A stretch of 64,000 nucleotides of DNA from Achromobacter sp. MFA1 R4. GTDB lineage: Bacteria; Pseudomonadota; Gammaproteobacteria; Burkholderiales; Burkholderiaceae_B. The translations under genes and the position numbers were made by a program. Location of the stretch: assembly GCF_900156745.1 (NCBI RefSeq), contig NZ_LT707065.1:496001-560000 (forward strand), in the 5' to 3' direction. The notes below the pieces were generated by a model. It worked only from the letters and a program-made list of their open reading frames with translations, was not told where the DNA came from and did no database searches. Positions 1 through 10,369 of this stretch are shown here, one piece after another. The number at the start of each line of letters is the position of its first letter. Positions within the stretch are counted from its first letter, which is position 1.

Positions 1-226
1 CAAAGTCGACGGTCTTGGCAATGATTTGCTGCTGGCCGCCGCCCGAACCGATGGACTGGTAGTTGACCGCGTTGTTGGTCGCAGCCTTGTAGTCGGACGC
101 CCACTTGGCGTAGACCGGGTACGGGAACGATGCGCCGGCGCCGGTGACGTTGGCGGCCTGGACGGCAAACACGGCGGCGCTCAGGGCGACACCGACGGAA
201 ACTTGCTTGAAGACACGTTTGAACAT
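1..226 (-). CDS. pstS: Phosphate ABC transporter substrate-binding protein PstS (N-terminal part)
   Basis: This is the start of the periplasmic phosphate-binding subunit of the high-affinity PstSCAB importer; the gene runs off the left edge. About 75 residues are visible. They begin with a signal peptide ([10 protein letters not shown], then a hydrophobic stretch ending near AVQAA). The mature start [16 protein letters not shown] and the following [10 protein letters not shown] are typical of PstS, the latter being a phosphate-binding loop. The ATG at 226 is preceded by an AGAAGGA ribosome site. A Pho box with a correctly spaced -10 lies upstream, so control by PhoB is likely. It is codirectional with ppk, separated by that gene's terminator. 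Confidence 0.93.
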   Translation of the reverse strand, partial: MFKRVFKQVSVGVALSAAVFAVQAANVTGAGASFPYPVYAKWASDYKAATNNAVNYQSIGSGGGQQQIIAKTVDF

Positions 227-297
227 CTGGGTTCCTTCTGTGCTCGTTGGAGGAGTCTGGCAGGCTTTGGTACTGCCTGTCTTTCAGCGACCCTCGC

Positions 298-331
298 ATC
301 TTAGGAGCCCAACGTGACAAGACCATGACAG
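298..331 (-). promoter_or_regulatory. Pho box and -10 element of pstS
   Basis: Read on the minus strand, 331-314 is CTGTCAT-GGTC-TTGTCAC, close to the PhoB consensus of two CTGTCAT-like 7-mers separated by 4 bp. Exactly 10 bp later comes TAAGAT (303-298), a good -10 hexamer. This is the standard class-II PhoB layout, in which the box replaces the -35. Confidence 0.8.
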
Positions 332-370
332 TCACATACTGTTCATGAAGCGTCGCGATTGCCGCGAAAA

Positions 371-408
371 TGACACGGCCGCCGGGCATCTGCCAGGCGG
401 CCGTGTCA
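371..408 (-). terminator. Terminator downstream of ppk
   Basis: A perfect 13-bp inverted repeat (arms 371-383 and 396-408, 12-nt loop) is followed on the minus strand by TTTTC. It lies 35 bp past the ppk stop and separates ppk from pstS. Confidence 0.7.
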
Positions 409-443
409 ATCCAGGGACAAACCCCTTTTTACGAGGCGAAGGG

Positions 444-2531
444 TCAGACCCCCAGCTTCTGCATCAGGAACTGGTGCAGGTTATAGGGCTGGCCGCGGCT
501 CTTGACGCGGGCGTAGTCGCCGTCGGGCTGCTGCTGCCAGGCGAGCTGATTGTCGCGCAGCGCGTAGGTGAAGGCTTCGTCGATGACGCGCTTCTTGAGC
601 GTCTTGTCATAGACGGGAAACGCGATCTCGACCCGGCGGAAGAAGTTGCGGTCCATCCAGTCGGCGGATGACAGGTATACCGTCTCTTCCCCGTCGGCAT
701 AGAAGTAGAAGACGCGGGAGTGCTCCAGGAAGCGGCCCACGATGGAGCGCACGCGGATGTTCTCGGACAACCCCGGGACGCCGGCGCGCAGCGCGCAGAC
801 GCCGCGCACGATCAGGTCGATCTTCACGCCCGCCTGGCTGGCCTTGTAGAGTTCCTCGATGATCTGCTCTTCGAGCAGGGAGTTCATCTTGGCCATGATG
901 CGCGCACGCTTGCCGGCCTTGGCGGCGCGCGCCTCCGCGCGGATCAGCGCGACCATGCCTTCGTGCAGGGTAAACGGGGACTGCATCAGCGACTTGAGCG
1001 CACGGCGCGCGCCCAGCCCCGTGAGCTGCGCGAACACCATGTCCATGTCCTCGCACAGCTTGGGATCCGCGGTCAGCAGCCCGAAATCGGTATAGAGGCG
1101 CGCCGTCCGCGGGTGGTAGTTGCCCGTGCCGAGGTGGGCATAGCGCCGCAAACGGCCTTTTTCCCGGCGCAGCACGACGGCCATCTTGGCGTGCGTCTTG
1201 TGCGCCACCACGCCGTAGACCACGTGCGCCCCCACCTCTTCCAGCTTGGAGGCCCAGTTGATGTTGGTCTGCTCGTCAAAGCGCGCCATCAGCTCCACGA
1301 CCACCGTCACTTCCTTGCCGGCCCGCGCCGCGGCCAGCAGGATCTTCATCAGTTCGGAGTCCTCGCCGGTACGGTAGATGGTCTGCTTGATGGCCATCAC
1401 GTCGGGGTCCAGCGCCGCGGCGGTCAGGAAGTCGATGACCGGCTGGAATGACTGGTAAGGGTGATGCAGCAGCCGGTCGCGCTCGGCCACCGCCTCGAAA
1501 AGCTCGGCAGGCTTGTCGCCCACCTTGTCGAAGGGGGCCGGAACGGGCGCGCGATACTCGGGAAACAGCAGGTCCGGCCGGGCTGCCGAATTGCAGAGCT
1601 GCATCAGCCGCGACAGGTTCACCGGGCCGGGCACGCGGTAGGTGTCGTCCGGCTTGAGCGAGAATTCGCGCTGCAGGAAGTTTTCCAGCTCGACCGGCGT
1701 CAGCTTGTCGATCTCCAGCCGCACCGCCGCGCCGAAGTTGCGCTGCGACAATTCCCCCTGCAGCGCGTGGCGCAGGTTGGTGACTTCTTCCTCGTCCACG
1801 AAGAGGTCGCTGTTGCGCGTGACGCGCCACTGATAGCACCCCAGCATTTCCAGGCCCGGGAACAGCTCGCCAACGAAGGCCCGCAACAGGGAGGTGAGCA
1901 GGATGTAGCCTTCCGGCTGGCCGGAAAGCTCTTGGGGCATCTTGATCAGGCGCGGCAGCGCGCGGGGCGCCTGGACGATGGCGATGGAGGCCTGGCGGCC
2001 GAAAGCGTCGGCCCCGGACAACGACACGATGAAATTCAGGCTCTTGTTGTAGACCCGGGGAAACGGGTGCGCGGGATCCAGGCCGATCGGGGTCAGGAGC
2101 GGCATCACGTCGCGGTGAAAGACCTCGCGCGCCCACTCCTGCTGCTGCGGATTCCACTCGGAAGCATGATGCAGGGCGATCCCCTCGGCATGCATGGCCG
2201 GCAGGATCTCGTCGTTGAGCAGGTTGTACTGGCGGCCGACCAGCTCGTGCACGGCCTGCTGCACACAGTCGAATGCCTGGTCCGGCGTCATGCCGTCCGG
2301 GCCGACCAGGTTGGGCGACTGAAGCTGCTGTTCCTTGAGGCTGGAAATCCGGATTTCGAAGAATTCGTCCAGGTTGGAACTGACGATGCACACGTAGCGC
2401 AGCCTTTCCAGCAGCGGCGTCTTGGGGTTTTCCGCCATCGCCAGCACCCGTTCATTGAACTTGAGCAGCGACAATTCGCGATTCATGAGCAGAGGCTCGC
2501 CAGGCGGGCGTGAGGGCATACCGGATTCCAT
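444..2531 (-). CDS. ppk: Polyphosphate kinase 1
   Basis: PPK1 reversibly polymerises the gamma-phosphate of ATP into inorganic polyphosphate. The protein is about 695 residues, the usual size. The N-domain begins with NRELSLLKFNERVL, and the NLDEFFEIR segment is typical of the family. The two histidines of the active site are visible in KTHAKM (phospho-accepting His) and in LEHSRVFYF. YAHLGTGNYHP is also a family signature. The start is uncertain. No candidate has a clear ribosome site, and the predicted Pho promoter would leave only about a dozen untranslated bases before 2531, so ATGs at 2519 or 2485 (MNRELSLL) may be the real start. The gene is divergent from ppx, the enzyme that degrades its product. 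Confidence 0.95.
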   Translation of the reverse strand: MESGMPSRPPGEPLLMNRELSLLKFNERVLAMAENPKTPLLERLRYVCIVSSNLDEFFEIRISSLKEQQLQSPNLVGPDGMTPDQAFDCVQQAVHELVGRQYNLLNDEILPAMHAEGIALHHASEWNPQQQEWAREVFHRDVMPLLTPIGLDPAHPFPRVYNKSLNFIVSLSGADAFGRQASIAIVQAPRALPRLIKMPQELSGQPEGYILLTSLLRAFVGELFPGLEMLGCYQWRVTRNSDLFVDEEEVTNLRHALQGELSQRNFGAAVRLEIDKLTPVELENFLQREFSLKPDDTYRVPGPVNLSRLMQLCNSAARPDLLFPEYRAPVPAPFDKVGDKPAELFEAVAERDRLLHHPYQSFQPVIDFLTAAALDPDVMAIKQTIYRTGEDSELMKILLAAARAGKEVTVVVELMARFDEQTNINWASKLEEVGAHVVYGVVAHKTHAKMAVVLRREKGRLRRYAHLGTGNYHPRTARLYTDFGLLTADPKLCEDMDMVFAQLTGLGARRALKSLMQSPFTLHEGMVALIRAEARAAKAGKRARIMAKMNSLLEEQIIEELYKASQAGVKIDLIVRGVCALRAGVPGLSENIRVRSIVGRFLEHSRVFYFYADGEETVYLSSADWMDRNFFRRVEIAFPVYDKTLKKRVIDEAFTYALRDNQLAWQQQPDGDYARVKSRGQPYNLHQFLMQKLGV

Positions 2532-2549
2532 GGGAAAGAGGAGCGTGCA

Positions 2550-2583
2550 GTTTTACTGCAAAATCGTGACGCTTCCATGACAA
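2550..2583 (-). promoter_or_regulatory. Pho box and -10 element of ppk
   Basis: On the minus strand, 2583-2566 reads TTGTCAT-GGAA-GCGTCAC: two 7-mers with a 4-bp gap matching the PhoB consensus at 6/7 and 5/7. After exactly 10 bp comes TAAAAC (2555-2550), a plausible -10. The geometry is identical to the pstS promoter in this window. Confidence 0.65.
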
Positions 2584-2681
2584 TGCAAATCGTTAGCGTA
2601 CGCCAAATGCGGGACGTATGGCACACCACCGCAATGCTCCCAAACCCTTGTTACGTAAGCGAAAACGCTGAACCGAAGGCG

Positions 2682-2704
2682 TTGTCACATGGGATCTCTA
2701 TAAT
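2682..2704 (+). promoter_or_regulatory. Candidate ppx promoter with a Pho half-site
   Basis: A perfect TATAAT lies at 2699-2704, about 33 bp before the ppx ATG. TTGTCAC at 2682-2688 ends exactly 10 bp upstream, which is the Pho-box position. However, the partner 7-mer (2671-2677, AACCGAA) does not match. Taken as a -35, TTGTCA would be only 11 bp away, too close for ordinary sigma-70 use. The -10 is convincing; the Pho role is tentative. Confidence 0.4.
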
Positions 2705-2737
2705 CGGTCCACCTTACAGCCAATATTTACGAGCCGC

Positions 2738-4225
2738 ATGGATCAACTTCTGGCCGCGGTGGACCTCGGGTCCAACAGCTTTCGCCTTTCCATCGGACGC
2801 ATCGTTCAGCAGGACGGTACGCCCCAGATCTATCAAATCGACCGCCTCAAGGAAACCGTCCGACTCGCCGCTGGCCTGGACGCGGACAAGCGGCTTGGCG
2901 ACGACGCCATCGACCGCGCCATCGCCGTCCTGGAGCGGTTCGGCGAACGACTGCGCAGTTTCCATCCCAACCGCGTTCGCGCGGTGGCGACCAACACGTT
3001 CCGCGTCGCCCGCAACACCCGCGATTTCCTGCCCCGGGCGGAAGCCGCACTGGGCTTCCCGATCGAAGTCATTGCCGGACGCGAAGAGGCACGCCTGATC
3101 TTCACGGGCGTCGTTCACACCCTGCCCCCCTCCCCCAACAAGCGCCTGGTCATCGACATCGGCGGCGGTTCCACCGAAGTCATCATCGGCAAGAGCCATG
3201 AACCGGGCCTGATGTCCTCGCTTTACATGGGCTGCGTCAGCTACAGCCGCCAGTTCTTTTCGGACGGCGTGGTGGACGCGCACCAGATGAAGCAGGCCGA
3301 ACTGGCCGCCCGCCGCGAAATCGAAGTCATCTCCAAGCAATACCGCAAGACGGGCTGGAAAGAGGCTTATGGCTCGTCGGGCACCGCCAAGGCGCTGTTT
3401 GCCATCCTGACCGAGGGCGGCTATTCCGACCGCGGCATAACGCGGGCGGGCCTGACCAAGCTGAAGGACCGCATCGTGCGTTCGGGCCGCGTCATTCCGT
3501 CCGAACTGCCCGGCATCAAGATCGAGCGGGCCGACGTGCTGCCTGGCGGCCTGGCCATCATGAGCGCGCTCTTTGACGAACTGGGCATCGACGTCATGCA
3601 CACGGGCGACGGCGCACTGCGCCTGGGCGTGCTGTACGACCTGCTGGGCCGCGACGACGAACACGACAAGCGCGATGAATCGGTGCGCCAGTTCATGAAG
3701 CGTTACCACGTCGATGTGAACCAGGCGCGCCGCGTGCGCAACGCCGCCCTGAACCTGTTCGACGCGATGTTCCCCGAGGGCCCGGAGCGTGCCGAACTGC
3801 GGCCCGCGCTGGGGTGGGCGGCCGACCTGCACGAAGTGGGCCTGTCGATCGCCCACAACGCGTATCACAAGCACACTGCCTACGTGCTGGAAAACGCCGA
3901 CATGCCGGGTTTTTCGCGCGCCGACCAGCAATTGCTGGCCCTGCTGGCGCTGGGACACCAGGGCAAGCTCGGCAAGGTGGAGCCGCTGGTGCGCACGCGC
4001 CCGCAATGGAAAGCCATTCTTGCGCTGCGCCTGGCCGTGCTGCTGTTCCGCCGCCGTGGCGAAATCGAGCCCCTGCCGCTGACGGCCTCGGTGCGCGACA
4101 ACTCCATCGTGGTGCGGGTCAACCGCGAATGGCTGGCCGAACACCCCTTGAGCGACTTCACGCTGCGCGCGGAAGAAGCCGAGTGGAACAAGGTCGGGTT
4201 TTCGTTCGAACTGCTGGAGTTCTGA
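2738..4225 (+). CDS. ppx: Exopolyphosphatase (Ppx/GppA family)
   Basis: It removes terminal phosphates from polyphosphate and may also act on pppGpp. The protein is 495 residues. The ASKHA-fold nucleotide-binding motifs are visible: AAVDLGSNSFRLSIGR near residue 6 and VIDIGGGSTEVIIG near 140. An HD-like C-terminal region (ADLHEVGLSIAHNAYHKH) follows, as in E. coli Ppx. The gene is divergent from ppk across about 200 bp that hold both promoters, so polyphosphate synthesis and breakdown are encoded back to back. Confidence 0.93.
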   Translation: MDQLLAAVDLGSNSFRLSIGRIVQQDGTPQIYQIDRLKETVRLAAGLDADKRLGDDAIDRAIAVLERFGERLRSFHPNRVRAVATNTFRVARNTRDFLPRAEAALGFPIEVIAGREEARLIFTGVVHTLPPSPNKRLVIDIGGGSTEVIIGKSHEPGLMSSLYMGCVSYSRQFFSDGVVDAHQMKQAELAARREIEVISKQYRKTGWKEAYGSSGTAKALFAILTEGGYSDRGITRAGLTKLKDRIVRSGRVIPSELPGIKIERADVLPGGLAIMSALFDELGIDVMHTGDGALRLGVLYDLLGRDDEHDKRDESVRQFMKRYHVDVNQARRVRNAALNLFDAMFPEGPERAELRPALGWAADLHEVGLSIAHNAYHKHTAYVLENADMPGFSRADQQLLALLALGHQGKLGKVEPLVRTRPQWKAILALRLAVLLFRRRGEIEPLPLTASVRDNSIVVRVNREWLAEHPLSDFTLRAEEAEWNKVGFSFELLEF

Positions 4226-4227
4226 AA

Positions 4228-4253
4228 GGCCGGGGCGGCGCGGCCGCCCGGCC
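4228..4253. terminator. Possible bidirectional terminator after ppx
   Basis: A GC-rich hairpin (GGCCGGGGCGGC pairing with GCCGCCCGGCC, one bulged base) lies between the convergent ends of ppx and the olsB transcript. Neither side has a long T-run; the minus side has only TTTC. Confidence 0.35.
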
Positions 4254-4255
4254 GT

Positions 4256-4366
4256 TCAAAAGGGCGACAGATCGGTTTCGCGATCGAGTCGCCGCAGTTC
4301 CATGCGCAGCGGCCGGGTGGCCCGCCGTATCAGTCTGATCGTCATCCGGCGGAATAGGCGGCGCAT
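4256..4366 (-). CDS. Possible 36-residue arginine-rich peptide downstream of olsB
   Basis: An ATG-started frame begins 11 bp after the olsB stop and encodes 36 residues, 12 of them arginine (MRRLFRRMTIRLIRR at the start). The pattern is amphipathic and cationic. A weak GAGA lies before the ATG. It could be a real small membrane-associated peptide or the remnant of a longer downstream acyltransferase start. I recognise no family. Confidence 0.25.
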   Translation of the reverse strand: MRRLFRRMTIRLIRRATRPLRMELRRLDRETDLSPF

Positions 4367-4377
4367 GGTCTCTGGCT

Positions 4378-5184
4378 CTAACGCTGGGTATTCACGACGA
4401 CCGGCTGGTCCAGGCCGAAGTGGCGGCGGTAGCGCTCGTCCATGCGCTCCATCTTCAAGAGCACCGGGAAATCCGCGGCATTGAAGTCCGGATCCCATGC
4501 CGGTTCGCCGCAGACCTTGGCGCCCAGCTTCAGGTAGCCCTTGATCAAGGGCGGAACCCGCGCCGGCAAGGTGCTGTTGAGCTTTTCGACGGGGTAACGG
4601 TGCAAGGGCGTGACGCGCGGATCGTCGCCTTGCGGCATGTACTTGGCCACGGTGCGCCACACTTCGGCCGCCGTGACGCCGTCGTCGCGCAGGCTCACGC
4701 TGGCGCAACCGAGCACGTATTCGTGGCCGCCGCGGCGCAGGTATTCGGCCAGGCCGGACCACAGCAACATGATGACCGCGCCCCCGCGGTAGTCCGCGTG
4801 CGTGCACGAGCGGCCGACCTCGACGATTTCGTCGCGGATGGCGCCCAGGCCGGACAGGTCGAACTCGGACTGCGAGTAATAGCCGCCCGCTTCGCGCGCT
4901 TTTTCCGGGGTCAGGATCCGGTAGGTGCCGACGACCCGGTCGGTGTCGATTTCCCGGACCATGAGATGTTCGCAAAAGGGATCGAAGCGGTCCTGTTCGA
5001 TGCCATCGTGCGCGTCCGGGAAGACCGCGCCCATATCCTCGGTGAAGACGTCATAGCGCAGACGTTGTATCTGCTCTATCTCTTCCGTGGTGCGCGCCAG
5101 GCCGACCGCCAGGACCTTCGGGGCGCCCCCCGTCCAGGGTTCTGCGGCATTACGGCTCGGATTGATGCGTGCTAGTTCCAGCAT
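4378..5184 (-). CDS. olsB: L-ornithine N-alpha-acyltransferase OlsB
   Basis: A GNAT-fold acyltransferase, 268 residues. OlsB moves a 3-hydroxyacyl chain from acyl-ACP to the alpha-amino group of ornithine, the first step of phosphorus-free ornithine lipids. Supporting stretches are RYDVFTEDMGA near residue 45, the catalytic-core VGRSCTHADYRGGAVI, and the C-terminal PPLIKGYLKLGAKVCG found in the OlsB/hemolysin-like acyltransferase family. An AGGAG site precedes the ATG. Ornithine lipids typically replace phospholipids under phosphate limitation, which fits the neighbouring phosphate genes, but I could not identify a convincing Pho box here. No second acyltransferase (OlsA) is next to it. Confidence 0.85.
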   Translation of the reverse strand: MLELARINPSRNAAEPWTGGAPKVLAVGLARTTEEIEQIQRLRYDVFTEDMGAVFPDAHDGIEQDRFDPFCEHLMVREIDTDRVVGTYRILTPEKAREAGGYYSQSEFDLSGLGAIRDEIVEVGRSCTHADYRGGAVIMLLWSGLAEYLRRGGHEYVLGCASVSLRDDGVTAAEVWRTVAKYMPQGDDPRVTPLHRYPVEKLNSTLPARVPPLIKGYLKLGAKVCGEPAWDPDFNAADFPVLLKMERMDERYRRHFGLDQPVVVNTQR

Positions 5185-5340
5185 TGCGCGAAGCTCCTAG
5201 AGAGTCCAGCCAGTGTGGACGCCCTGTATGTCAAAGACTTGACCGATATGTTACGTGACTATGAAGCTTAGGGCGGACCGGAAATTTTTCTAATTCCGCC
5301 GACGCAAGCCCGTCTCAACAAACAAATTCTGGACACCGCC

Positions 5341-5378
5341 AAAAAACGAAGGCCACGCATCGTTAACGACGCGTGGCC
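5341..5378 (-). terminator. Terminator of the rlmE-ftsH-folP-glmM cluster
   Basis: A 14-bp stem (5351-5364 with 5365-5378, one wobble position) has essentially no loop beyond the palindromic TTAA. It is followed on the minus strand by TTCGTTTTTT. It lies just past the glmM stop. Confidence 0.8.
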
Positions 5379-5404
5379 CACATATTAAAACGAAAACTCA
5401 GGGT

Positions 5405-6748
5405 TTACCCCAGGCTTGCCGCAAGCTTCTCCGCGGAAACGTTCGCCAGGGCCTCATCCTCGGCTTCCACCATGAGGCGCAGCTTGGGTTCGGTGCCCGA
5501 TGCGCGGATCAGGATCCGGCCCCGGCCATCCAGTTCGGCTTCGACGGACTGGCGCGCCGCGGTCAGGCCGGCGTGGGTCTTCCAGTCCAGGCCCGGCGTC
5601 AGCGGCACGTTGATCATCTTCTGCGGATACATGCGCAGGTCGCTGACCCAGTCGGCCAGCTTGACCGAATTGCGGCGCAGCGCCGTCAGCACCTGCAGGG
5701 CGGCCACGATGCCGTCGCCGGTGGAGTGGCAGTCCAGGCACAGCAGGTGGCCGGAGCTTTCGCCGCCGTACAGCCAGCCGCGGGACTGCATCTGTTCCAG
5801 CACGTAGCGGTCGCCCACGTTGGCGCGGTCAAAACCCACGCCCAGGCGCTTCATTTCGCGCTCGAAGCCGAAGTTGGTCATCAGGGTGCCAACCACGCCT
5901 TCGACCTTGCCGCGCTGCATGCGCTCGCGCACGATGGCGTACATGAGCTCGTCGCCGTTGTAGATGCGGCCCTCGCCGTCCACCATCTGCAGGCGGTCGG
6001 CGTCGCCGTCCAGCGCGATGCCCAGCTGGGCGCCACGGGCCTTCACTTCCTTGGCCAGCAGTTCCGGGTGCAGCGCGCCCACGCCCTTGTTGATGTTGAA
6101 GCCGTCGGGATGCACGCCGATCGCGTGGACCTCGGCGCCCAGTTCGCGGAAGACGTGCGGGGCGATGTTGTAGGCGGCGCCGTGGGCGGCGTCGACCACG
6201 ATCGTCATGCCGTTCAGGTCCAGGTCGTTGGGGAACGTGCTCTTGCAGAACTCGATGTAACGGCCCTGGGCGTCGCCCATGCGGCGCGCGCGCCCCAGTC
6301 CTTCCGAGCTGACGCAACCCAGGGGTTCGTCCAGCGCGGCCTCGATGTCGGCCTCGATGTCGTCGGGCAGCTTCATGCCCTGCGCCGAGAAGAACTTGAT
6401 GCCGTTGTCCTGGTAGGGATTATGCGATGCGCTGATCACGATGCCGGCCACCAGGCGCAGGGCGCGCGTCAGGTACGCCACGGCAGGCGTGGGGATCGGG
6501 CCGGCCAGCAGCACGTCGATGCCGGCGGCGGACAGGCCCGCTTCCAGGGCGGATTCCAGCATGTAGCCGGAAATGCGAGTGTCCTTGCCGATGACGACCT
6601 GGGGACGGCTCGCGCCACGCACGGCGTGCTCGCGCGCCAGCACGCGGCCAGCCGCGTAGCCCAACCGCAGCGCGAACTCGGCGTTGATCACCGGGCCGCC
6701 GACTTCGCCGCGCACGCCATCGGTACCGAAATATTTACGTCGAATCAT
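5405..6748 (-). CDS. glmM: Phosphoglucosamine mutase
   Basis: It interconverts glucosamine-6-phosphate and glucosamine-1-phosphate for UDP-GlcNAc, and so for peptidoglycan and LPS. The protein is 447 residues, standard length. The catalytic phosphoserine is Ser108 in [13 protein letters not shown]. The metal loop is DGDADR and the sugar loop is GGESSGH. The phosphate-binding [12 protein letters not shown] is near the end. The start overlaps the folP stop as ATGA, so the two genes are translationally coupled. Confidence 0.97.
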   Translation of the reverse strand: MIRRKYFGTDGVRGEVGGPVINAEFALRLGYAAGRVLAREHAVRGASRPQVVIGKDTRISGYMLESALEAGLSAAGIDVLLAGPIPTPAVAYLTRALRLVAGIVISASHNPYQDNGIKFFSAQGMKLPDDIEADIEAALDEPLGCVSSEGLGRARRMGDAQGRYIEFCKSTFPNDLDLNGMTIVVDAAHGAAYNIAPHVFRELGAEVHAIGVHPDGFNINKGVGALHPELLAKEVKARGAQLGIALDGDADRLQMVDGEGRIYNGDELMYAIVRERMQRGKVEGVVGTLMTNFGFEREMKRLGVGFDRANVGDRYVLEQMQSRGWLYGGESSGHLLCLDCHSTGDGIVAALQVLTALRRNSVKLADWVSDLRMYPQKMINVPLTPGLDWKTHAGLTAARQSVEAELDGRGRILIRASGTEPKLRLMVEAEDEALANVSAEKLAASLG

Positions 6749-7590
6749 GAACTGATTGCTCCTTGTTCAGCCGCCTGCCATACCTTAAGCGCATCCACCG
6801 TGGCCGCAACATCGTGCACGCGCACGATGGAGGCGCCACGCGCGACGCAGGCAAGCGCGGCGGCAATGCTGCCGGGCAGCCGGTCGCCGACGGGCCGGCC
6901 GGTGGCCTGGCCGATCATGTTCTTGCGCGACAGGCCGATCAGCAATGGATAACCGGTGCTGCGCAGGCTGGACAGCCGGCGCAGCAGTTGAAAGTTCTGG
7001 TCTGCCGTCTTGCCGAACCCGAAGCCCGGGTCCAGCACGATGCGGCGAGGATCGATCCAGGCCGCGCGCAGCTTTTGCGCGCGCGCCCCCAGGAACAGGC
7101 CGATTTCACCGATCAGGTCGGTGTACTCGGGCGGCGAGGCCTGCATGGTGCGGGGCTCGCCCTTCATGTGCATGACACACAGGCCGCAGCGCGATTGCGA
7201 CACGGCCTCGATCGCGCCGGGCTGCCTGAAGCCGTAGATGTCATTGATCATGTCCGCGCCGGCATCCAGCGTTGCCCGCATGACTTCGGGCTTGAAGGTG
7301 TCGATGGACAGCGGCACGCCGCAGTCGCGCAATGCCTCCACGACCGGCAGCAGGCGGTCCAATTCATCGGCGACAGAAACGGGGTCGGCCCCCGGCCGGG
7401 TGGATTCGCCCCCCAGATCCAGGATCTGGGCGCCTTCGCTGATCAACTGGCGCGCATGCGCCACGGCGGAATCGGTATCGTCGTGCTGGCCGCCATCGGA
7501 AAACGAATCCGGTGTGACATTGACGATGCCCATGACAAGCGGGCGCTCGAGTTCGAACTCGAAGCGCCCGCAAAGGAAGTTATTTGCCAT
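6745..7590 (-). CDS. folP: Dihydropteroate synthase
   Basis: It condenses p-aminobenzoate with dihydropterin pyrophosphate in folate synthesis and is the sulfonamide target. The protein is 281 residues with a TIM-barrel pattern. Both family signatures are visible: [15 protein letters not shown] near residue 20 and [13 protein letters not shown] near 57. [10 protein letters not shown] and the terminal SIVRVHDV are also typical. It starts 18 bp after ftsH and overlaps glmM by 4 bp, the same order as in E. coli. Confidence 0.97.
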   Translation of the reverse strand: MANNFLCGRFEFELERPLVMGIVNVTPDSFSDGGQHDDTDSAVAHARQLISEGAQILDLGGESTRPGADPVSVADELDRLLPVVEALRDCGVPLSIDTFKPEVMRATLDAGADMINDIYGFRQPGAIEAVSQSRCGLCVMHMKGEPRTMQASPPEYTDLIGEIGLFLGARAQKLRAAWIDPRRIVLDPGFGFGKTADQNFQLLRRLSSLRSTGYPLLIGLSRKNMIGQATGRPVGDRLPGSIAAALACVARGASIVRVHDVAATVDALKVWQAAEQGAISS

Positions 7591-7608
7591 AAACCAGAAC
7601 GACGAACC

Positions 7609-9495
<1,887 letters not shown>

Positions 9496-9718
9496 GGTCG
9501 ATCTCCTGCTTTCGATTCCGACCGGCGACTGTGCACCCGCGTATGGCACAGTCACAAGTATGTCAATAGCCCATTCTACCCTGACGGACGAGGTTGCGTC
9601 CTGGCAGCCGTGGGGCCCATTTAATTACATTTGATTCTTGAGTTTTCTGGTCGTTGTCTCGGCGGGACGGAGTTTTCTTGGCCGGGGCGCGCGCCCCGGA
9701 TGTGGAATGCGGATGTTG

Positions 9719-10351
9719 TTACTTCAGATCGCGCGCCACCAGAAAGGTTTCTGAGGATTTATCCCGAGACGCCTTCGGTTTGCGTTCGACCACCCGCTTG
9801 AAGCGCTTCTTGAAGGATTCCACGATCTGCGAAAAACCGGTGCCATGGAAAGCCTTGACGATCAGCGCCCCGTTGGGCTTCAAATGGGCGCAGGAAAATT
9901 CCATTGCCAGTTCGCAAACATGCTGGATGCGCGCGGAATCGGCAATACCCACGCCTGACAAGTTGGGGGCCATGTCGGAAATAACAAGGTCCACCGCGCG
10001 GGATCCGACCATGTCTTCCAATTGTTTCAGAACTTCTTCTTCGCGGAAGTCGCCCTGGATGAATTCCACCCCCGCCACCGGCTCCATCGGCAGGATGTCC
10101 AGCGCGATGATGCGGCCGTCCACGACGCCGCCTGGCCCCGCGAGCCGTTCGCGCGCCACCTGCGACCAGCTGCCCGGGGCGGACCCCAGGTCGACGACCA
10201 GATCCCCCCGGCGCATCAGCTTTTCGGTGTCGAGAATCTCGATCAGTTTGAAGGCGGCGCGGGCGCGGTAGCCCTTCTGTTGCGCCAGCTTCACATAGGG
10301 ATCGTTGATGTGCTGGTGAATCCAGTCTTTAGAGAATTTATTCTTGGCCAT
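9719..10351 (-). CDS. rlmE: 23S rRNA 2'-O-methyltransferase RlmE (FtsJ/RrmJ)
   Basis: It methylates the ribose of U2552 in the A-loop of 23S rRNA using SAM. The protein is 210 residues. The catalytic K-D-K-E tetrad can be assigned to the Lys in [11 protein letters not shown], the Asp in [13 protein letters not shown], the Lys in [11 protein letters not shown] and the Glu near SSETF. The SAM site [14 protein letters not shown] is clear. It heads the rlmE-ftsH-folP-glmM cluster. The gap to ftsH is about 220 bp and AT-rich in part, so ftsH probably also has its own promoter there. Its start codon is only 18 bp from the divergent yhbY start. Confidence 0.95.
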   Translation of the reverse strand: MAKNKFSKDWIHQHINDPYVKLAQQKGYRARAAFKLIEILDTEKLMRRGDLVVDLGSAPGSWSQVARERLAGPGGVVDGRIIALDILPMEPVAGVEFIQGDFREEEVLKQLEDMVGSRAVDLVISDMAPNLSGVGIADSARIQHVCELAMEFSCAHLKPNGALIVKAFHGTGFSQIVESFKKRFKRVVERKPKASRDKSSETFLVARDLK

Positions 10352-10369
10352 TACCGTACAATTCCACGC

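Noticed and set aside
2682-2704. TTGTCA/TATAAT as an ordinary sigma-70 promoter of ppx
   Set aside because: The spacer is only 11 bp, too short; I treat the TATAAT as the -10 and the 7-mer as a possible Pho half-site instead.
5185-5340. Pho box upstream of olsB
   Set aside because: GTCAC and TTGACA fragments occur but no pair of 7-mers with correct spacing and no -10 at the right distance.
9682-9699. Perfect 18-bp palindrome CCGGGGCGCGCGCCCCGG between rlmE and ftsH
   Set aside because: It could be a terminator stem after rlmE, but no T-tract follows on either strand, so I do not call it one. It may be a chance GC palindrome.
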